Positions 25,470 through 34,487 of a stretch of DNA of 64,000 nucleotides are shown one piece after another. A program made the translations under genes and the position numbers. Source of the stretch: JAJECS01 sp965198185 (lineage in GTDB: Bacteria; Chloroflexota; UBA11872); the NCBI GenBank assembly GCA_965198185.1, contig CBDAOU010000001.1:930001-994000 (forward strand), in the 5' to 3' direction. Under the pieces are notes generated by a model. That model searched no databases. It was not told the DNA's origin and was given only the letters and a program-made list of their open reading frames with translations. Each line of letters begins with the position of its first letter. Position 1 is the first letter of the stretch.

Positions 25470-28301
25470 ATGACCGTTGATGGCGCGGTCGTCCCCGGCT
25501 TGCTGCTGCTGGCGGCCGAGTTGATCGCACTCGCCGCCGTGGGCTACGTCGTCGCCCGCACCGTGCTCCGTCAGCGCGACGAACGCCTGGCGCTGGCGCA
25601 GGGCCTCGTCATCGGACCGGCGCTCTGGGGCTTCATTGCCAACGTTGCCATGTTCCCGCTGCCGGGACTGGCGGGACTGCTCGCGGCGTGGGGGATCGCG
25701 CTGGCGCTCGCGGTGGGCCTCGCCTGGCGCGCGCCCCAACCCGTTCGACCCAGGGTCCGCACAGTGGCAGGCTTCGTGGTCGCGGTTCTTGGAACCTTTT
25801 GGGTCGCGCTCGCCTGCCGCCAGATGTTGTCACTGGCCGATTGGCAGATCCATCTGGGGCTGGCGGCCTCAATCCGGGCGGGCGGGTTTCCGCCGGCCCT
25901 TCCGTGGCAGCCGGGAATGTCCGCGCCGTATCACTACGGCCTCGACATGCTGATCGGACTTCTGGCACCGCCAGTCGGGCCGAATCTCGCCTTCGTGATG
26001 GAGCTGCTGGGCGCCTACGTCTGGATGAGCTTCGCCCTGACCGTGGTGACGCTGCTGCTCCACCGAGGGTCCTGGATGGTCATGCTGGCGCTGGCGCCGC
26101 TCCTGCTCACGACCGGCAGCTCGACGCTGGGAAACGTTGAGGCCACGTCGGACATTCTGCGGATTCCCCTCCCTACGGGAGCACCGGTGGACGCCATCCC
26201 GGCGTCGCTCGGTGAGATCTACTGGCCCCCGTCCCAGTTTCCTTGGCCAAGCGAATACCTGGCCCCTCTCGGGAATATCTGGAAGCCCTCCTTCCCATTC
26301 AGCTACGCGCTGGCCTTTGTCGTGCTGGAGCGGGCGGCCAACAGCAGCCGAGGGTGGTCATGGCAGTCGGCCCTGACCCTTGCAACGCTCTTGGGGTTTC
26401 TGAGCCTCGTGTCCGAAGCCGTCGCCCTGGTTGCGCTTGCATTGTGGGCGGTCCTTGAAGCGGTGCCGGTGCTAACGGGTCGACAGGCACGCGCCGCACG
26501 CGCTCGGGCAGCGCTCCGCGCGGCCGTTGGTCCGGGCCTCGCCGTGGTCCTGTTGGCCCTAACCGGCGGAGTCGTTGCCGGTGCCCTTACCGGTGCGGCG
26601 GGCGGGGGACTCTCGTTTGAGTGGCCGGACAACCTGGCCCGCGGCCAGCCGCTGGGTGCATTCAGGGAAGGGCCCGGCGGCATTGGCCTCCTGGGACTCG
26701 GCCCCGCCGTCGTCGCCGCCGTCGCTGCCCTTGTGGCCTGGCGCGATCGCTTCACGCTGGCACTGGTCGGCGTGAGCGGAATATTCGTGCTCGCCGCCCT
26801 CATGCTGCACTACGAGCCCTATCCAGCGGACATCTCCCGCCTGAGCGGTCACGCGCGAAGCTTCGCCCTGCTGGGGCTGCTGGCCGCGCTGAGTTTTCGG
26901 ATACCCACCTTGCGGCCCCGCTGGCGCTACGCCGCCGGTGGGCTGGCATTTGCGCTCGTCACCTGGCCAACCGCCATTGCGCCAGGGCAGGCCATCGGCG
27001 AGGCGTTGGGTCGCGGGCCCCATTTCGCCAACGCCCAATTGAAGCCGCAGGAGTTCCGCGAGTGGTTTCTCGGGCGGTATGCGCTGGGACGCTTCACCAC
27101 TGAACGACACATGACCGAGCCGGTGGCCGACTATATCGGCGCGCACACGGCGGTCACGGCCCGCATCCTGTCGCCCAGCCCGGGGCTCATGACCGTCGCC
27201 ACGGGCCGCCCCAATGCCTCGGGCTTTCGCTCGTTTGCCCACCTGATCGCCGCTACGGGTCCCGCGTATGTCGATGCCATCCGCGTGCTCGATCCTGCGG
27301 CCATCCGGCACCTGGGCTTCGATTATGTGCACGCAACGGATGAGTGGCTGGCCAGCCTGCCGCCCCGTGCCGTGCGCCGCCTTGAGGATCCCACCTACTT
27401 CGAGCTGCTCATCCGCGATGGTGCTGACGCTCTCTACCGCGTGCGGCCGGCATTCGCGCAGCTCGACGCGGACCCCGAGTCTTTCGAGGCGCTCCGGCGG
27501 GCCGTGCCGCCGTCCGCCACGGTCTATCTGTCGCCCACGATGGATCCGGAGAACGCCGCACGCGTGGCGTCGGCGCTCGCTCACGCCCGGCTGTACGGCC
27601 GCGTGCCATGGTCACGCCTGCACCCACTGAGAATTCCGGTGCGGACAGCACCTCTGGACGGCCGGACGCCCGACCTCGTGGTCGTGTCGACGCGGCTCGC
27701 ACCCTCCGTTTTCCCCTTCCACGAACAGCGACGACCGGCGTGGGGGAATGACGAGATCGCCGTCTACGCGCCGGGCGGAGCCATCAGCCCTATCGCACCG
27801 CCGGAGGCACCGACGTTCAGCATCCGCCTGTCCGACGTGCGCCAAGACGATGGACGCATTACCTTCACGGCCACCTTCGCCGACCGCGCGCCCGAGCGGT
27901 GGACCAGCCAGGACTGGCAAGTTATTCCCATGGACACCACCGCGCCGTGGGCCTTCCCGCAGCTATTTGACCGCGACGGGCGTGCGCACGACGACGCCCA
28001 GTGGCATGTCGGCCAACTTGTCGCCGGAGTCGGCCTCGCGAGCTTCGTCTACGAATTCGACGCTCGTGCCAACCGGCTGAGCACGCAAGGTGCTGACGGC
28101 CGGTTCACCGCCGTCCAGGCCTCCGAACGCGAGCCGGTTCCCGGCGTATGGACGCTGGCCGTCCGTCTGCGCGAAAGTCCGTCCCAAGGCGCTTGGCGGG
28201 ACGTGGCGCTCATTCCGGTTGTGCAATTCGTGGTCGCTGACGACGGCGAGGTCGCATATACCGTCTACGAGGGCGCCCTCAGCGTTAAGCCGGTGCCATA
28301 G
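25470..28301 (+). CDS. large polytopic membrane protein, GT-C-like, function unknown
   Basis: The protein of about 943 residues has some 12-14 hydrophobic helices in its first 480 residues, followed by a soluble C-terminal half. The first extracellular loop contains LADWQIHLGLAASIRAGG with an acidic residue, and later APYHYGLDML, reminiscent of GT-C glycosyltransferases; that is only a resemblance. The C-terminal part (about 730-940) looks like beta-rich domains. ATG 25470 gives MTVDGAVVPG; a GTG two codons earlier is also open. A decayed copy of its upstream region and first codons lies directly after it at 28316. I do not recognise the family. Confidence 0.6.
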   Translation: MTVDGAVVPGLLLLAAELIALAAVGYVVARTVLRQRDERLALAQGLVIGPALWGFIANVAMFPLPGLAGLLAAWGIALALAVGLAWRAPQPVRPRVRTVAGFVVAVLGTFWVALACRQMLSLADWQIHLGLAASIRAGGFPPALPWQPGMSAPYHYGLDMLIGLLAPPVGPNLAFVMELLGAYVWMSFALTVVTLLLHRGSWMVMLALAPLLLTTGSSTLGNVEATSDILRIPLPTGAPVDAIPASLGEIYWPPSQFPWPSEYLAPLGNIWKPSFPFSYALAFVVLERAANSSRGWSWQSALTLATLLGFLSLVSEAVALVALALWAVLEAVPVLTGRQARAARARAALRAAVGPGLAVVLLALTGGVVAGALTGAAGGGLSFEWPDNLARGQPLGAFREGPGGIGLLGLGPAVVAAVAALVAWRDRFTLALVGVSGIFVLAALMLHYEPYPADISRLSGHARSFALLGLLAALSFRIPTLRPRWRYAAGGLAFALVTWPTAIAPGQAIGEALGRGPHFANAQLKPQEFREWFLGRYALGRFTTERHMTEPVADYIGAHTAVTARILSPSPGLMTVATGRPNASGFRSFAHLIAATGPAYVDAIRVLDPAAIRHLGFDYVHATDEWLASLPPRAVRRLEDPTYFELLIRDGADALYRVRPAFAQLDADPESFEALRRAVPPSATVYLSPTMDPENAARVASALAHARLYGRVPWSRLHPLRIPVRTAPLDGRTPDLVVVSTRLAPSVFPFHEQRRPAWGNDEIAVYAPGGAISPIAPPEAPTFSIRLSDVRQDDGRITFTATFADRAPERWTSQDWQVIPMDTTAPWAFPQLFDRDGRAHDDAQWHVGQLVAGVGLASFVYEFDARANRLSTQGADGRFTAVQASEREPVPGVWTLAVRLRESPSQGAWRDVALIPVVQFVVADDGEVAYTVYEGALSVKPVP

Positions 28302-28315
28302 TCGTGGCGGCACCG

Positions 28316-28470
28316 CTGAGCCTATGGCTGGCACCTGCTGTGGGCGGCGATCGAAGGGAGCGCCCACGTCATTGCAGGCCGAGTGACTGACCGTTGATCC
28401 GGCGGTCATCCTGGGATTGCTGCTGGTCGCGCCCGCCAACGCGCTCGCCAGCACCGAAGACCCGCCCACT
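28316..28470 (+). pseudogene. decayed copy of the 5' end of the preceding membrane-protein gene
   Basis: The sequence repeats the region 25405-25560 at moderate identity: CTGGCACCTGCTGTGGGCGG, GATCGAAGGGA, then TGACCGTTGATCCGGCGG and ATTGCTGCTGGTCGCG, matching the leader and first 15 or so codons of the gene starting at 25470. It lacks the start codon and contains stops. It occupies most of the 267-base gap before the next gene and is probably the remnant of a tandem duplication. Confidence 0.6.
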
Positions 28471-28568
28471 TCCATGGCACGCGCCGTCCCTCGCCGGCAC
28501 CCGTTCCAGGCTCAAGTACCCTCGCCATGCAGGGTTTCCCAAGCGCCCGTTGCCAGGAAAGTGAGACC

Positions 28569-29543
28569 GTGGTGAGCAGAATCCACATCGGACTCATCGG
28601 ATTCGGCGCATGGACCCGCAGCGCCTATGTCCCTGCGCTGCGGCTGGACGGTCGGGCACAAGTGACGGCGGTGGCGGCGCCCAGTGCCGCGACGCGCGAC
28701 CGCGCCATTGCGGAGCTTGGGCCGGAGATCGCCGTCTTTCCCTCAGCGCCTGAACTCTTGGCCGCCACCGACATGGATGCAGTAACGGTCGCCGTCCCCG
28801 ATCTGGCGCACGAGCCGGTTCTCACCGACGCACTTGCGTCGGGCCTGCCAATCTTGTTCGAGCCGCCCGTCGCCTCCGACCGGCCTGGCGTGGAACGGAT
28901 GCTGGCCACGCTCCGCGCCGCGCCACAACTCGTGCATCCCGACTTGGAGCTCTCCTATCTGCCCGTCGCCGCGCGCCTACGCGAGACGCTGGACGCCGGC
29001 GCGATCGGTCAACCGCGCACCGCGCACATCCGCCTCCAGGCCGGGTGGGGCCATCCGCCGCGGCACGAGCTGAGCGTGGTGCACATGCTGGCCGGCTGGT
29101 ACCTCGACCTGCTGGACCGCGTCATCGGACGCACCGCGCGCCGCGTGCTGATGCTCAATGGCCACGACGCGCCGGGCCTGATGCAGCAGCGCGCCATTGC
29201 CCACCTGGACTACGGCGACATGCTGGGCACGTTCCAAATCAACATCGGGTCGGTTGGACCATTGCGCATCGACCTTGAGGTCAACGGCGCCGACGGCGAC
29301 ATCGTCTGCGACCCGCTGGCCGGATCCTGGCGCGTGCGCACGCGGGAGTTTCCTCACTGGCGTCTGGCCCGGGAACCGGCCTTGGAACCTCCCGCCGGGT
29401 GGCCCGGCGTCCACGAGTGCCTGCGCGCGTTCCTCGATGCCGTCGAACAGGGCACAACCAGCACCGACATGCGCGACGCCATCATCCGGCAGCACGAGGT
29501 CGGCCTGGCCGCCGATCGGATCGGTCACGTCCGCTCGGCCTAA
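28569..29543 (+). CDS. Gfo/Idh/MocA-family oxidoreductase
   Basis: An NAD(P)-dependent dehydrogenase of 324 residues. The N-terminal Rossmann motif is IGLIGFGAWTRSAYVPAL; the dinucleotide half continues with VPDLAHEPVLTDAL and FEPPVAS, followed by an alpha/beta substrate domain. The usual EKP motif is replaced by EPP (FEPPVASD), so the cofactor-positioning lysine is missing; the protein may be a non-catalytic or atypical member. The start is placed at GTG 28569 because AGGAAA (28555-28560) precedes it by eight bases; the upstream ATG 28527 has no such site. Confidence 0.8.
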   Translation: MVSRIHIGLIGFGAWTRSAYVPALRLDGRAQVTAVAAPSAATRDRAIAELGPEIAVFPSAPELLAATDMDAVTVAVPDLAHEPVLTDALASGLPILFEPPVASDRPGVERMLATLRAAPQLVHPDLELSYLPVAARLRETLDAGAIGQPRTAHIRLQAGWGHPPRHELSVVHMLAGWYLDLLDRVIGRTARRVLMLNGHDAPGLMQQRAIAHLDYGDMLGTFQINIGSVGPLRIDLEVNGADGDIVCDPLAGSWRVRTREFPHWRLAREPALEPPAGWPGVHECLRAFLDAVEQGTTSTDMRDAIIRQHEVGLAADRIGHVRSA

Positions 29544-29638
29544 AGCCACCCGCTGGAGAGCCCTCGGCTATGCTCACCGCCACTAAGAAGGGACCCGAGC
29601 ACCGCGCGAGCGTCCTTGTGGAAGGTAATCCTGATCCA

Positions 29639-30551
29639 ATGAGTCTCTACCGCATCGATGACAACGTACTGGAGGCTGTGCCGGCCACGACGTTCCAGGA
29701 ACAGGCCTCCAAGAGCGCGGCGACTTACAGAAACTCATCATCAATCAGCCCAATGCCCTTGGCAGCGATCTGTTCATCGTCACCGAGGAGTACAGCAACT
29801 GGTCAGACAGCGCAGGCGGATCGATCTGCTGGCCATTGATGACGACGGAACCCTGGCCGTCATCGAGCTCAAGCGCGACGAGGACCCCGGGCCGATGGAG
29901 CTCCAAGCGCTGCGATATGCCGCCATGGTCGCGAATACCACCTTCGAGCAGTTGGCGGAAGCTCATCAGAGATTCGGCGACGCGCAAGGTCTCGATGGCG
30001 AGGCCTCAAGCCGGACTCGACGAATTCCTCAGTGAAAAGGGTCAACTCGCCGACCTCAAGACCGCGAAGCCGCGATCCTCGTCGCGCCCGACTTCCCCAC
30101 GGAGCTTGCGACCAGCGTTCTCTGGCTGAACGACGCTGGCTTGGACATTCGCTGCGTGCGCTGCTGCTCTATCGCGCGGCGACCAGCTCTTCGTTCCAGG
30201 TGATCCCGCTGCCCGAGGCGCGACTATCTCGTGCGCGCGCGCGCGAAGGCCGAAGAGGTCGAGACGGTCACGGCCGGCGTCGCGCGACATCGACCGTCCT
30301 GCGCAACGTCATCAAGGTGGCGAGAAGATCATGCTCTACGCGCCCAACAACGAGTCGGACGACTTCGATGTCGATCCCCAATCAATTTCCAGACCGACTT
30401 GGATGGCGCAAGAACGTGGATGGAATGGAGATCGGCGTACTCGCTAAGCAGCAGCGCTTCTCCGCGAAGCTGCGCCGCTTCCCTCAATACTGTGTACTGG
30501 TGTCTGGTCGAAAAACTTCGCTCTCTCCAGCTCGCCGAGAGCAAGGACTAA
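29639..30551 (+). pseudogene. PD-(D/E)XK nuclease-like protein, multiply frameshifted
   Basis: Joined across frames, the pieces make one protein: MSLYRIDDNVLEAVPATTFQ, then GLQERGDLQKLIINQPNALG (slip near 29705), then RRIDLLAIDDDGTLAVIELK (slip near 29812), then MELQALRYAAMVANTTFEQL, then AGLDEFLSEKGQLADLKTAK (slip near 30005), then TELATSVLWLNDAGLDIRC (slip near 30075) and a C-terminal part ending at TAA 30549-30551. The IDLLAID...VIELKR pattern is the catalytic core of PD-(D/E)XK nucleases. At least five slips within about 900 bases argue for a real pseudogene. The next 135 bases (30552-30686) hold nothing convincing. Confidence 0.7.
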
Positions 30552-30686
30552 GTCCTGCGCCCGCGGCGTCGTCGTTCTCCTTCACGCGCAGCGGAAGGAA
30601 GTCGGGCGGGGCGCCCCACGAGGGCATCGAGGCCCTTGTCCGCCGCCAGGGCCTGCTCGCCACCGGTCGTCGGGCGGCTCGAGCGC

Positions 30687-31211
30687 CTAGCTCTGGGCCG
30701 CGGGCGACATCTTGCGCCAGGTCTTTTGCACGATATCGGCGATCTTGGCCGCCGGATGTTGCGCGCGCAGGTCGGCGAACTGCGTCTCAAGAAAAACCAG
30801 GCAGAGCCCGTCCTCCAGCGTCTGCGCCTCGGGGTCACGCATGAGGTTGTGCTTGCGCACCAGCTGCTGGACGCGCGCGATCTCATCGGCGCCGTAGCCG
30901 GCCTCCCGCAAGACGCGGCCGACCTCGGCGGCGTGCATGGCGTGCAGCGCCGTGCGCCAGCGCAGATAGCCGTGCCGGCCGGTCGGGTAGGCATCGCGGG
31001 GGATGGTCCAGCGGCGGATATGGTGCGCGCGCGCCGCCAGCAGCAGCGCCTCGTCGGCGTCCGGGCGCAGGCGGCGGACCCAGGCCGAGAGCATCGCGGC
31101 GTGGGTGAGTTCCTTGGGCCGGGACTCGCCGTCGACGGTCAGCGTGTGCGGGTCGTCGGCGTTGGCCGCGTCGATGCGCCGGATGGCGTCGCGAAAGCGC
31201 TCGGTTTCCAC
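30687..31211 (-). CDS. DUF4202 domain protein
   Basis: From GTG 31211 the 174-residue product matches the DUF4202 pattern: ERFRDAIRRIDAANADDP at the start, KELTHAAMLSAWVRRL, AARAHHIRRWTIPRDAYP, LVRKHNL and a C-terminal IVQKTWRKMSP. Conserved histidines suggest an HD-like hydrolase fold, but no function is established. The frame is open far upstream without further similarity. The gene is divergent from the FAD oxidase that starts at 31265. Confidence 0.82.
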   Translation of the reverse strand: METERFRDAIRRIDAANADDPHTLTVDGESRPKELTHAAMLSAWVRRLRPDADEALLLAARAHHIRRWTIPRDAYPTGRHGYLRWRTALHAMHAAEVGRVLREAGYGADEIARVQQLVRKHNLMRDPEAQTLEDGLCLVFLETQFADLRAQHPAAKIADIVQKTWRKMSPAAQS

Positions 31212-31264
31212 GCACGAATTCTCGCATGGGCTGCCGCGCCCCGGCTCGGGTATCGTGCCGCACG

Positions 31265-32356
31265 ATGAGCGGTCAGTCGGCGGACGTTGTGATTTGTGGG
31301 GGCGGCGTGCTGGGCGCCGCCTTGGCCTACGAGCTTGCCGGGCGCGGCGCGCGGCCGCTGCTGATCGAATCGCGCGCCATTGCATCCGGAGCCAGCGGCA
31401 AGGCCGCGGGACTTCTCTCGCCGGCGTCCGACGCACGCGCCGCCGGGCCGCTGGGACCGCTGTGGCGGGCCAGTTTGGCGCGCCATCACGAATTGGCGCG
31501 TGTGCTCGACTCCGAGGGCGCGGCGGGCTACGGGTTTACGGAAAGCCCCTCGCTGCTCGTTGCCGCCGACGCCGCCGAAGCCGAGACGCTGCGGGCAGCC
31601 GCGGCCGCCCAGTGGCTGGAGCCCTGCGAGGTTCGCGCGCGCTGCGCCTGGATCGACGGCCCCATTGCGGGCGGCGTGCTGCGCGAAGCGAGCGCTGAGA
31701 TCGAGCCCGCCGCCTTCACCCAAGCGCTGCTCCAAGCCGCCCAGACTCGCGGCGCGCGCGTTCGGCATGGACGGGTGACCGGGCTGAGCCTCAGCGGTCG
31801 CAGCGTCACCGGAGTGCGCCTCGATGGCGAGCTCGTACGCACCGACACCGCTGTGCTGGCTTTGGGTCCCTGGACGAGCGAGGCTGCCGAGTGGATCGGG
31901 AGCCGCGTGCCGGTTATCCCCCTCAAAGGCCAGATCCTGCGGCTGCGCCTGCCGCCCGCGCAGGCCGAGACTCGGTTCTCCGACTCCGACGGCAACTACA
32001 TGACGCGGAAGGCCGATGGGCTGGTCTACGTCGGCACCACCGAAGAGCGCGTCGGATTCGACGAGACGCCAACCGCTGCGGCCCGGCGCCAGATCCTGCG
32101 CCAGGCCGGCCGCTTCGTCTCCGACGTGTCGCGGGCCGAGATCGTGAAGCAAACGGCGTGCCTCCGTCCGCTCTCGCCCGACGGCCTGCCGATCCTCGGC
32201 GCCGCGCCGGGGCTGCCCGGCGCGTTCATCGCCACGGGCCACGGACGCGCGGGCTTGCTGCTCGGCCCCGGCAGCGCCGCCGCGCTGGCCGCCCAGATCA
32301 CCGGCGAATCTCCCGCCTTCGACCTCACGCCCTTCGATCCCGCCCGCTTCGGCTGA
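31265..32356 (+). CDS. FAD-dependent amine/glycine oxidase (ThiO/DAO family)
   Basis: The 363-residue flavoprotein has the N-terminal dinucleotide-binding motif ADVVICGGGVLGAALAYEL, SGKAAGLLSP, and the C-terminal FAD contacts CLRPLSPDGLPILGAAP and GHGRAGLLLGPGSA. This is the DAO fold, closest in style to glycine oxidase ThiO, which makes iminoglycine for thiazole synthesis; no other thiamine genes are nearby, so the substrate is open. Its last 28 bases are repeated almost exactly at 34371-34398, on the far side of metG. Confidence 0.82.
   Translation: MSGQSADVVICGGGVLGAALAYELAGRGARPLLIESRAIASGASGKAAGLLSPASDARAAGPLGPLWRASLARHHELARVLDSEGAAGYGFTESPSLLVAADAAEAETLRAAAAAQWLEPCEVRARCAWIDGPIAGGVLREASAEIEPAAFTQALLQAAQTRGARVRHGRVTGLSLSGRSVTGVRLDGELVRTDTAVLALGPWTSEAAEWIGSRVPVIPLKGQILRLRLPPAQAETRFSDSDGNYMTRKADGLVYVGTTEERVGFDETPTAAARRQILRQAGRFVSDVSRAEIVKQTACLRPLSPDGLPILGAAPGLPGAFIATGHGRAGLLLGPGSAAALAAQITGESPAFDLTPFDPARFG
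32329..32356 (+). repeat. 28-bp direct repeat, left copy (3' end of the oxidase gene)
   Basis: The last 28 bases of the oxidase gene, from GCCCTTCGAT to the TGA stop. The copy at 34371-34398 differs at one position. The two copies lie 2,042 bases apart and enclose the TatD/VapC chimera and metG. Confidence 0.75.
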
Positions 32357-32398
32357 CCAATCGCCGCAACCTTCTGACCTCGGGCGATCTAGCGGATG

Positions 32399-32608
32399 TC
32401 AGGTGGGCGACGCGAGATCGGCAAACATCGGAAAGTGCCGGACCTTGCTTGTGAGGAGTTCGACCTCGACGACCGCCGTCAGGCCGGAGCCCCAGGCGCG
32501 CTCCATCACCTCGTCGTGGTCCTCGGAGAAGGCGCCGGACCAGGTGTGCGCGTGCGCGTCAACGATGGGGGCTTCGTGGGGGCTCATCGCTCGCCGGTCC
32601 TTCGTCAC
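32399..32608 (-). pseudogene. TatD N-terminus fused to a VapC C-terminus (chimeric remnant)
   Basis: The 69-codon frame starts like TatD-family metal-dependent hydrolases (PIVDAHAHTWSGAFSEDHDE, then VMERAWGSGLTAVVEV). It then switches in frame to ELLTSKVRHFPMFADLASPT, which matches the last 20 residues of the VapC-type toxin encoded at 34722-35099 (ELLTTNVRHFPMIAGLAAPY). The gene lies directly after metG, the usual place for tatD. Neither half can be functional: TatD lacks nearly all its metal ligands and the PIN part lacks its acidic residues. It is best read as a deletion or recombination scar. Confidence 0.7.
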
Positions 32609-32613
32609 CGGGG

Positions 32614-34281
32614 CTACTGGCCGAGCCGCGCCTCTTCTTCGTCGACCAGCGACTCGTCGAGCTTGCGGAACAGGGGCGCGGGTTCAGGCAGAGCCGTGCC
32701 CGGCGCGACAGGCGTGCGCGCCCAGCCCGCGGTCTCGATCTCGCCCTCGCAACCGGTGAACGCCCACGCGCGCGGCGAGCTGAAGGGCAGGAAGGGCTGC
32801 AGCAGCGAGGCCAGCCCCGCGATCGCCTGGATCGCAGTCGAGAGCGTCTCCGCGGCGGACTCGCGGTCCTCTCGCACGGCCGCCCAGGGCGCGCGCTCGT
32901 CGAGATAGCGGTTCGCCTCCTGCGCCACGGTCATCGCCGCCTGCAGCGCCGCCCGCAGGCGCAGCCCGTCGATGTGCGCGCCTACCTCCTCGAACGCGGC
33001 GTCGACGCGCGCGAGCAGGGCCGCCGACTCGGGCGCCGCCGGCGCCTCGGTTCCGGGCACGCTCGCATCGAAGTGCCGTCGCGTAAGGGTGAGCACGCGG
33101 TGCACGAGGTTTCCCCAGCGCGCGACCAGTTCGTCGTTGTTGCGGCGCACGTACTCGGCCCACGTGAAGTCGGTGTCGGAGGTCTCGGGCATCATCGCGG
33201 TCAGCCCGTAACGCAGCGGGTCCGGGTCGTGGCGGTCGAGGTAGTCCGGCATCCAGATCGCCCAGTTGCGCGAGGACGACGCCTTCGAGCCGGAGATGGT
33301 GACGTACTGGTTGGCGGGCACGTCGTAGGGCAGGTTGAGGCCGCCGTAGCCGAGCAGCATGGCCGGCCAGATGGTGGTGTGGAAGGGGACGTTGTCCTTG
33401 CCCTGGAAGTAGACGGTGCGGGCTGCCGGATCCTTCCACCACGCCTCCCAGGCGTCCGGCTGCCCGGAGCGCTGCGCCCACTCCTTCGTCGCCGAGAGGT
33501 AGCCGATCACCGCCTCGAACCAGACGTAGATCCGCTTCTCGTCCCAGCCCTTGAGGGGCACGGGCACGCCCCACTCGATGTCGCGCGTGATCGCGCGGTC
33601 GTGCAGCCCCTCGCGCAGCAGGCCGAGCGTGAAGTTGCGCACCGCCGGACGCCAGTGCGTCTGCGGATCGACCCACTCGAGCAGCTGCTCGTTAAAGTCA
33701 CTGAGCTTCAGGAAGCAGTGGTTCGTCTGGCGTGGCTCGGGCGTCACCTCGGAGAGCCGGGAGCGCGGCCCGATCAGCTCGAGGGCGTCCATCGTGCGTC
33801 CGCACTCGTCGCACTGGTCGCCGCGCGCACCGTCGTAGCCGCAGTAGGGGCACTCACCTTCGACATAACGATCGGGCAGGAAGCGTTCGGCCTCGGGATC
33901 GAACAACATCGTCATCTCGGCCGCATAGATGTGGCCCTGCTCGTGGAGCCGGAGGAACAGGTCCTGCGTGACCTCGGCGTGGTTCGCCGTGCCGGTCGAG
34001 GTGAAGAGGTCGAACGCGATGCCGAAGCGCTCGAAGGTGTCGAGGAAGGAGGCGTGGGCACGCTCGATTACCGCCTCGGGAGTGATGCCGTCTTCCTCGG
34101 CGCGGATCGTGACGGGCGTGCCGTGCACGTCGGAGCCGGAGACCATGAGCGTGCGGTCGCCGCGCATGCGGTGATAGCGAGAGAAAATGTCCGCGGGCAG
34201 GTAAGCGCCGGCGATCTGGCCCGCGTGCAGCGCGCTGTTCGCATATGGCCACGCGACCGCGGCGAGGACCGTCTCAGCCAC
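32614..34281 (-). CDS. metG: methionyl-tRNA synthetase
   Basis: A class I aminoacyl-tRNA synthetase of 555 residues from GTG 34281. It has the HIGH-equivalent PYANSALHAGQIAG, the four-cysteine zinc knuckle (CPYC and CDEC, near residues 130-150), WFEAVIGYLSATKEWA, and a KMSKS-equivalent written SGSKASSSRN. A C-terminal anticodon-binding helical domain follows; there is no tRNA-binding extension. The open frame runs on upstream through the selenocysteine tRNA, which cannot be coding, so the later start is used. It sits between 28-bp direct repeats and is followed by a truncated tatD. Confidence 0.9.
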   Translation of the reverse strand: MAETVLAAVAWPYANSALHAGQIAGAYLPADIFSRYHRMRGDRTLMVSGSDVHGTPVTIRAEEDGITPEAVIERAHASFLDTFERFGIAFDLFTSTGTANHAEVTQDLFLRLHEQGHIYAAEMTMLFDPEAERFLPDRYVEGECPYCGYDGARGDQCDECGRTMDALELIGPRSRLSEVTPEPRQTNHCFLKLSDFNEQLLEWVDPQTHWRPAVRNFTLGLLREGLHDRAITRDIEWGVPVPLKGWDEKRIYVWFEAVIGYLSATKEWAQRSGQPDAWEAWWKDPAARTVYFQGKDNVPFHTTIWPAMLLGYGGLNLPYDVPANQYVTISGSKASSSRNWAIWMPDYLDRHDPDPLRYGLTAMMPETSDTDFTWAEYVRRNNDELVARWGNLVHRVLTLTRRHFDASVPGTEAPAAPESAALLARVDAAFEEVGAHIDGLRLRAALQAAMTVAQEANRYLDERAPWAAVREDRESAAETLSTAIQAIAGLASLLQPFLPFSSPRAWAFTGCEGEIETAGWARTPVAPGTALPEPAPLFRKLDESLVDEEEARLGQ

Positions 34282-34370
34282 CGCTGGAATCGTAGCACCT
34301 GCACCCCGCAGATCTACCTGCCGAGCCCTGCCGCACAGCAGGGGGTCGCGGAACGCGTATCGCCCGTGAG

Positions 34371-34398
34371 GCCCTTCGACCCCGCCCGCTTCGGCTGA
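34371..34398 (+). repeat. 28-bp direct repeat, right copy
   Basis: Identical at 27 of 28 positions to the 3' end of the oxidase gene (32329-32356), including the stop codon, but here with no gene in front of it. With the left copy it frames a segment of about 2 kb containing metG. Confidence 0.75.
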
Positions 34399-34442
34399 TC
34401 GACGCGGGCCTTCCGCCGCAGGCGACGACTGACTGGGGCGCT

Positions 34443-34464
34443 CCCACGCTGCGCGCAGCGTGGG
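34443..34464. repeat. 22-bp perfect palindrome
   Basis: CCCACGCTGCG (34443-34453) is followed directly by its exact complement (34454-34464). It lies in the gap between the metG start and the selenocysteine tRNA (34282-34550), which otherwise holds the 28-bp repeat and a GTAGGGGCG element and no gene. It could be an operator or half of a terminator. Confidence 0.5.
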
Positions 34465-34487
34465 CCACCGGACGGCGAATTTGCCCG

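Noticed and set aside
30548..30994. 148-codon minus-strand frame overlapping DUF4202
   Set aside because: It is an arginine/proline-rich shadow of the real gene in another frame.
32974..34398. 474-codon open frame on the plus strand opposite metG
   Set aside because: It is antisense to a clear methionyl-tRNA synthetase, has no recognisable domain, and its length is explained by the codon bias of G+C-rich DNA.
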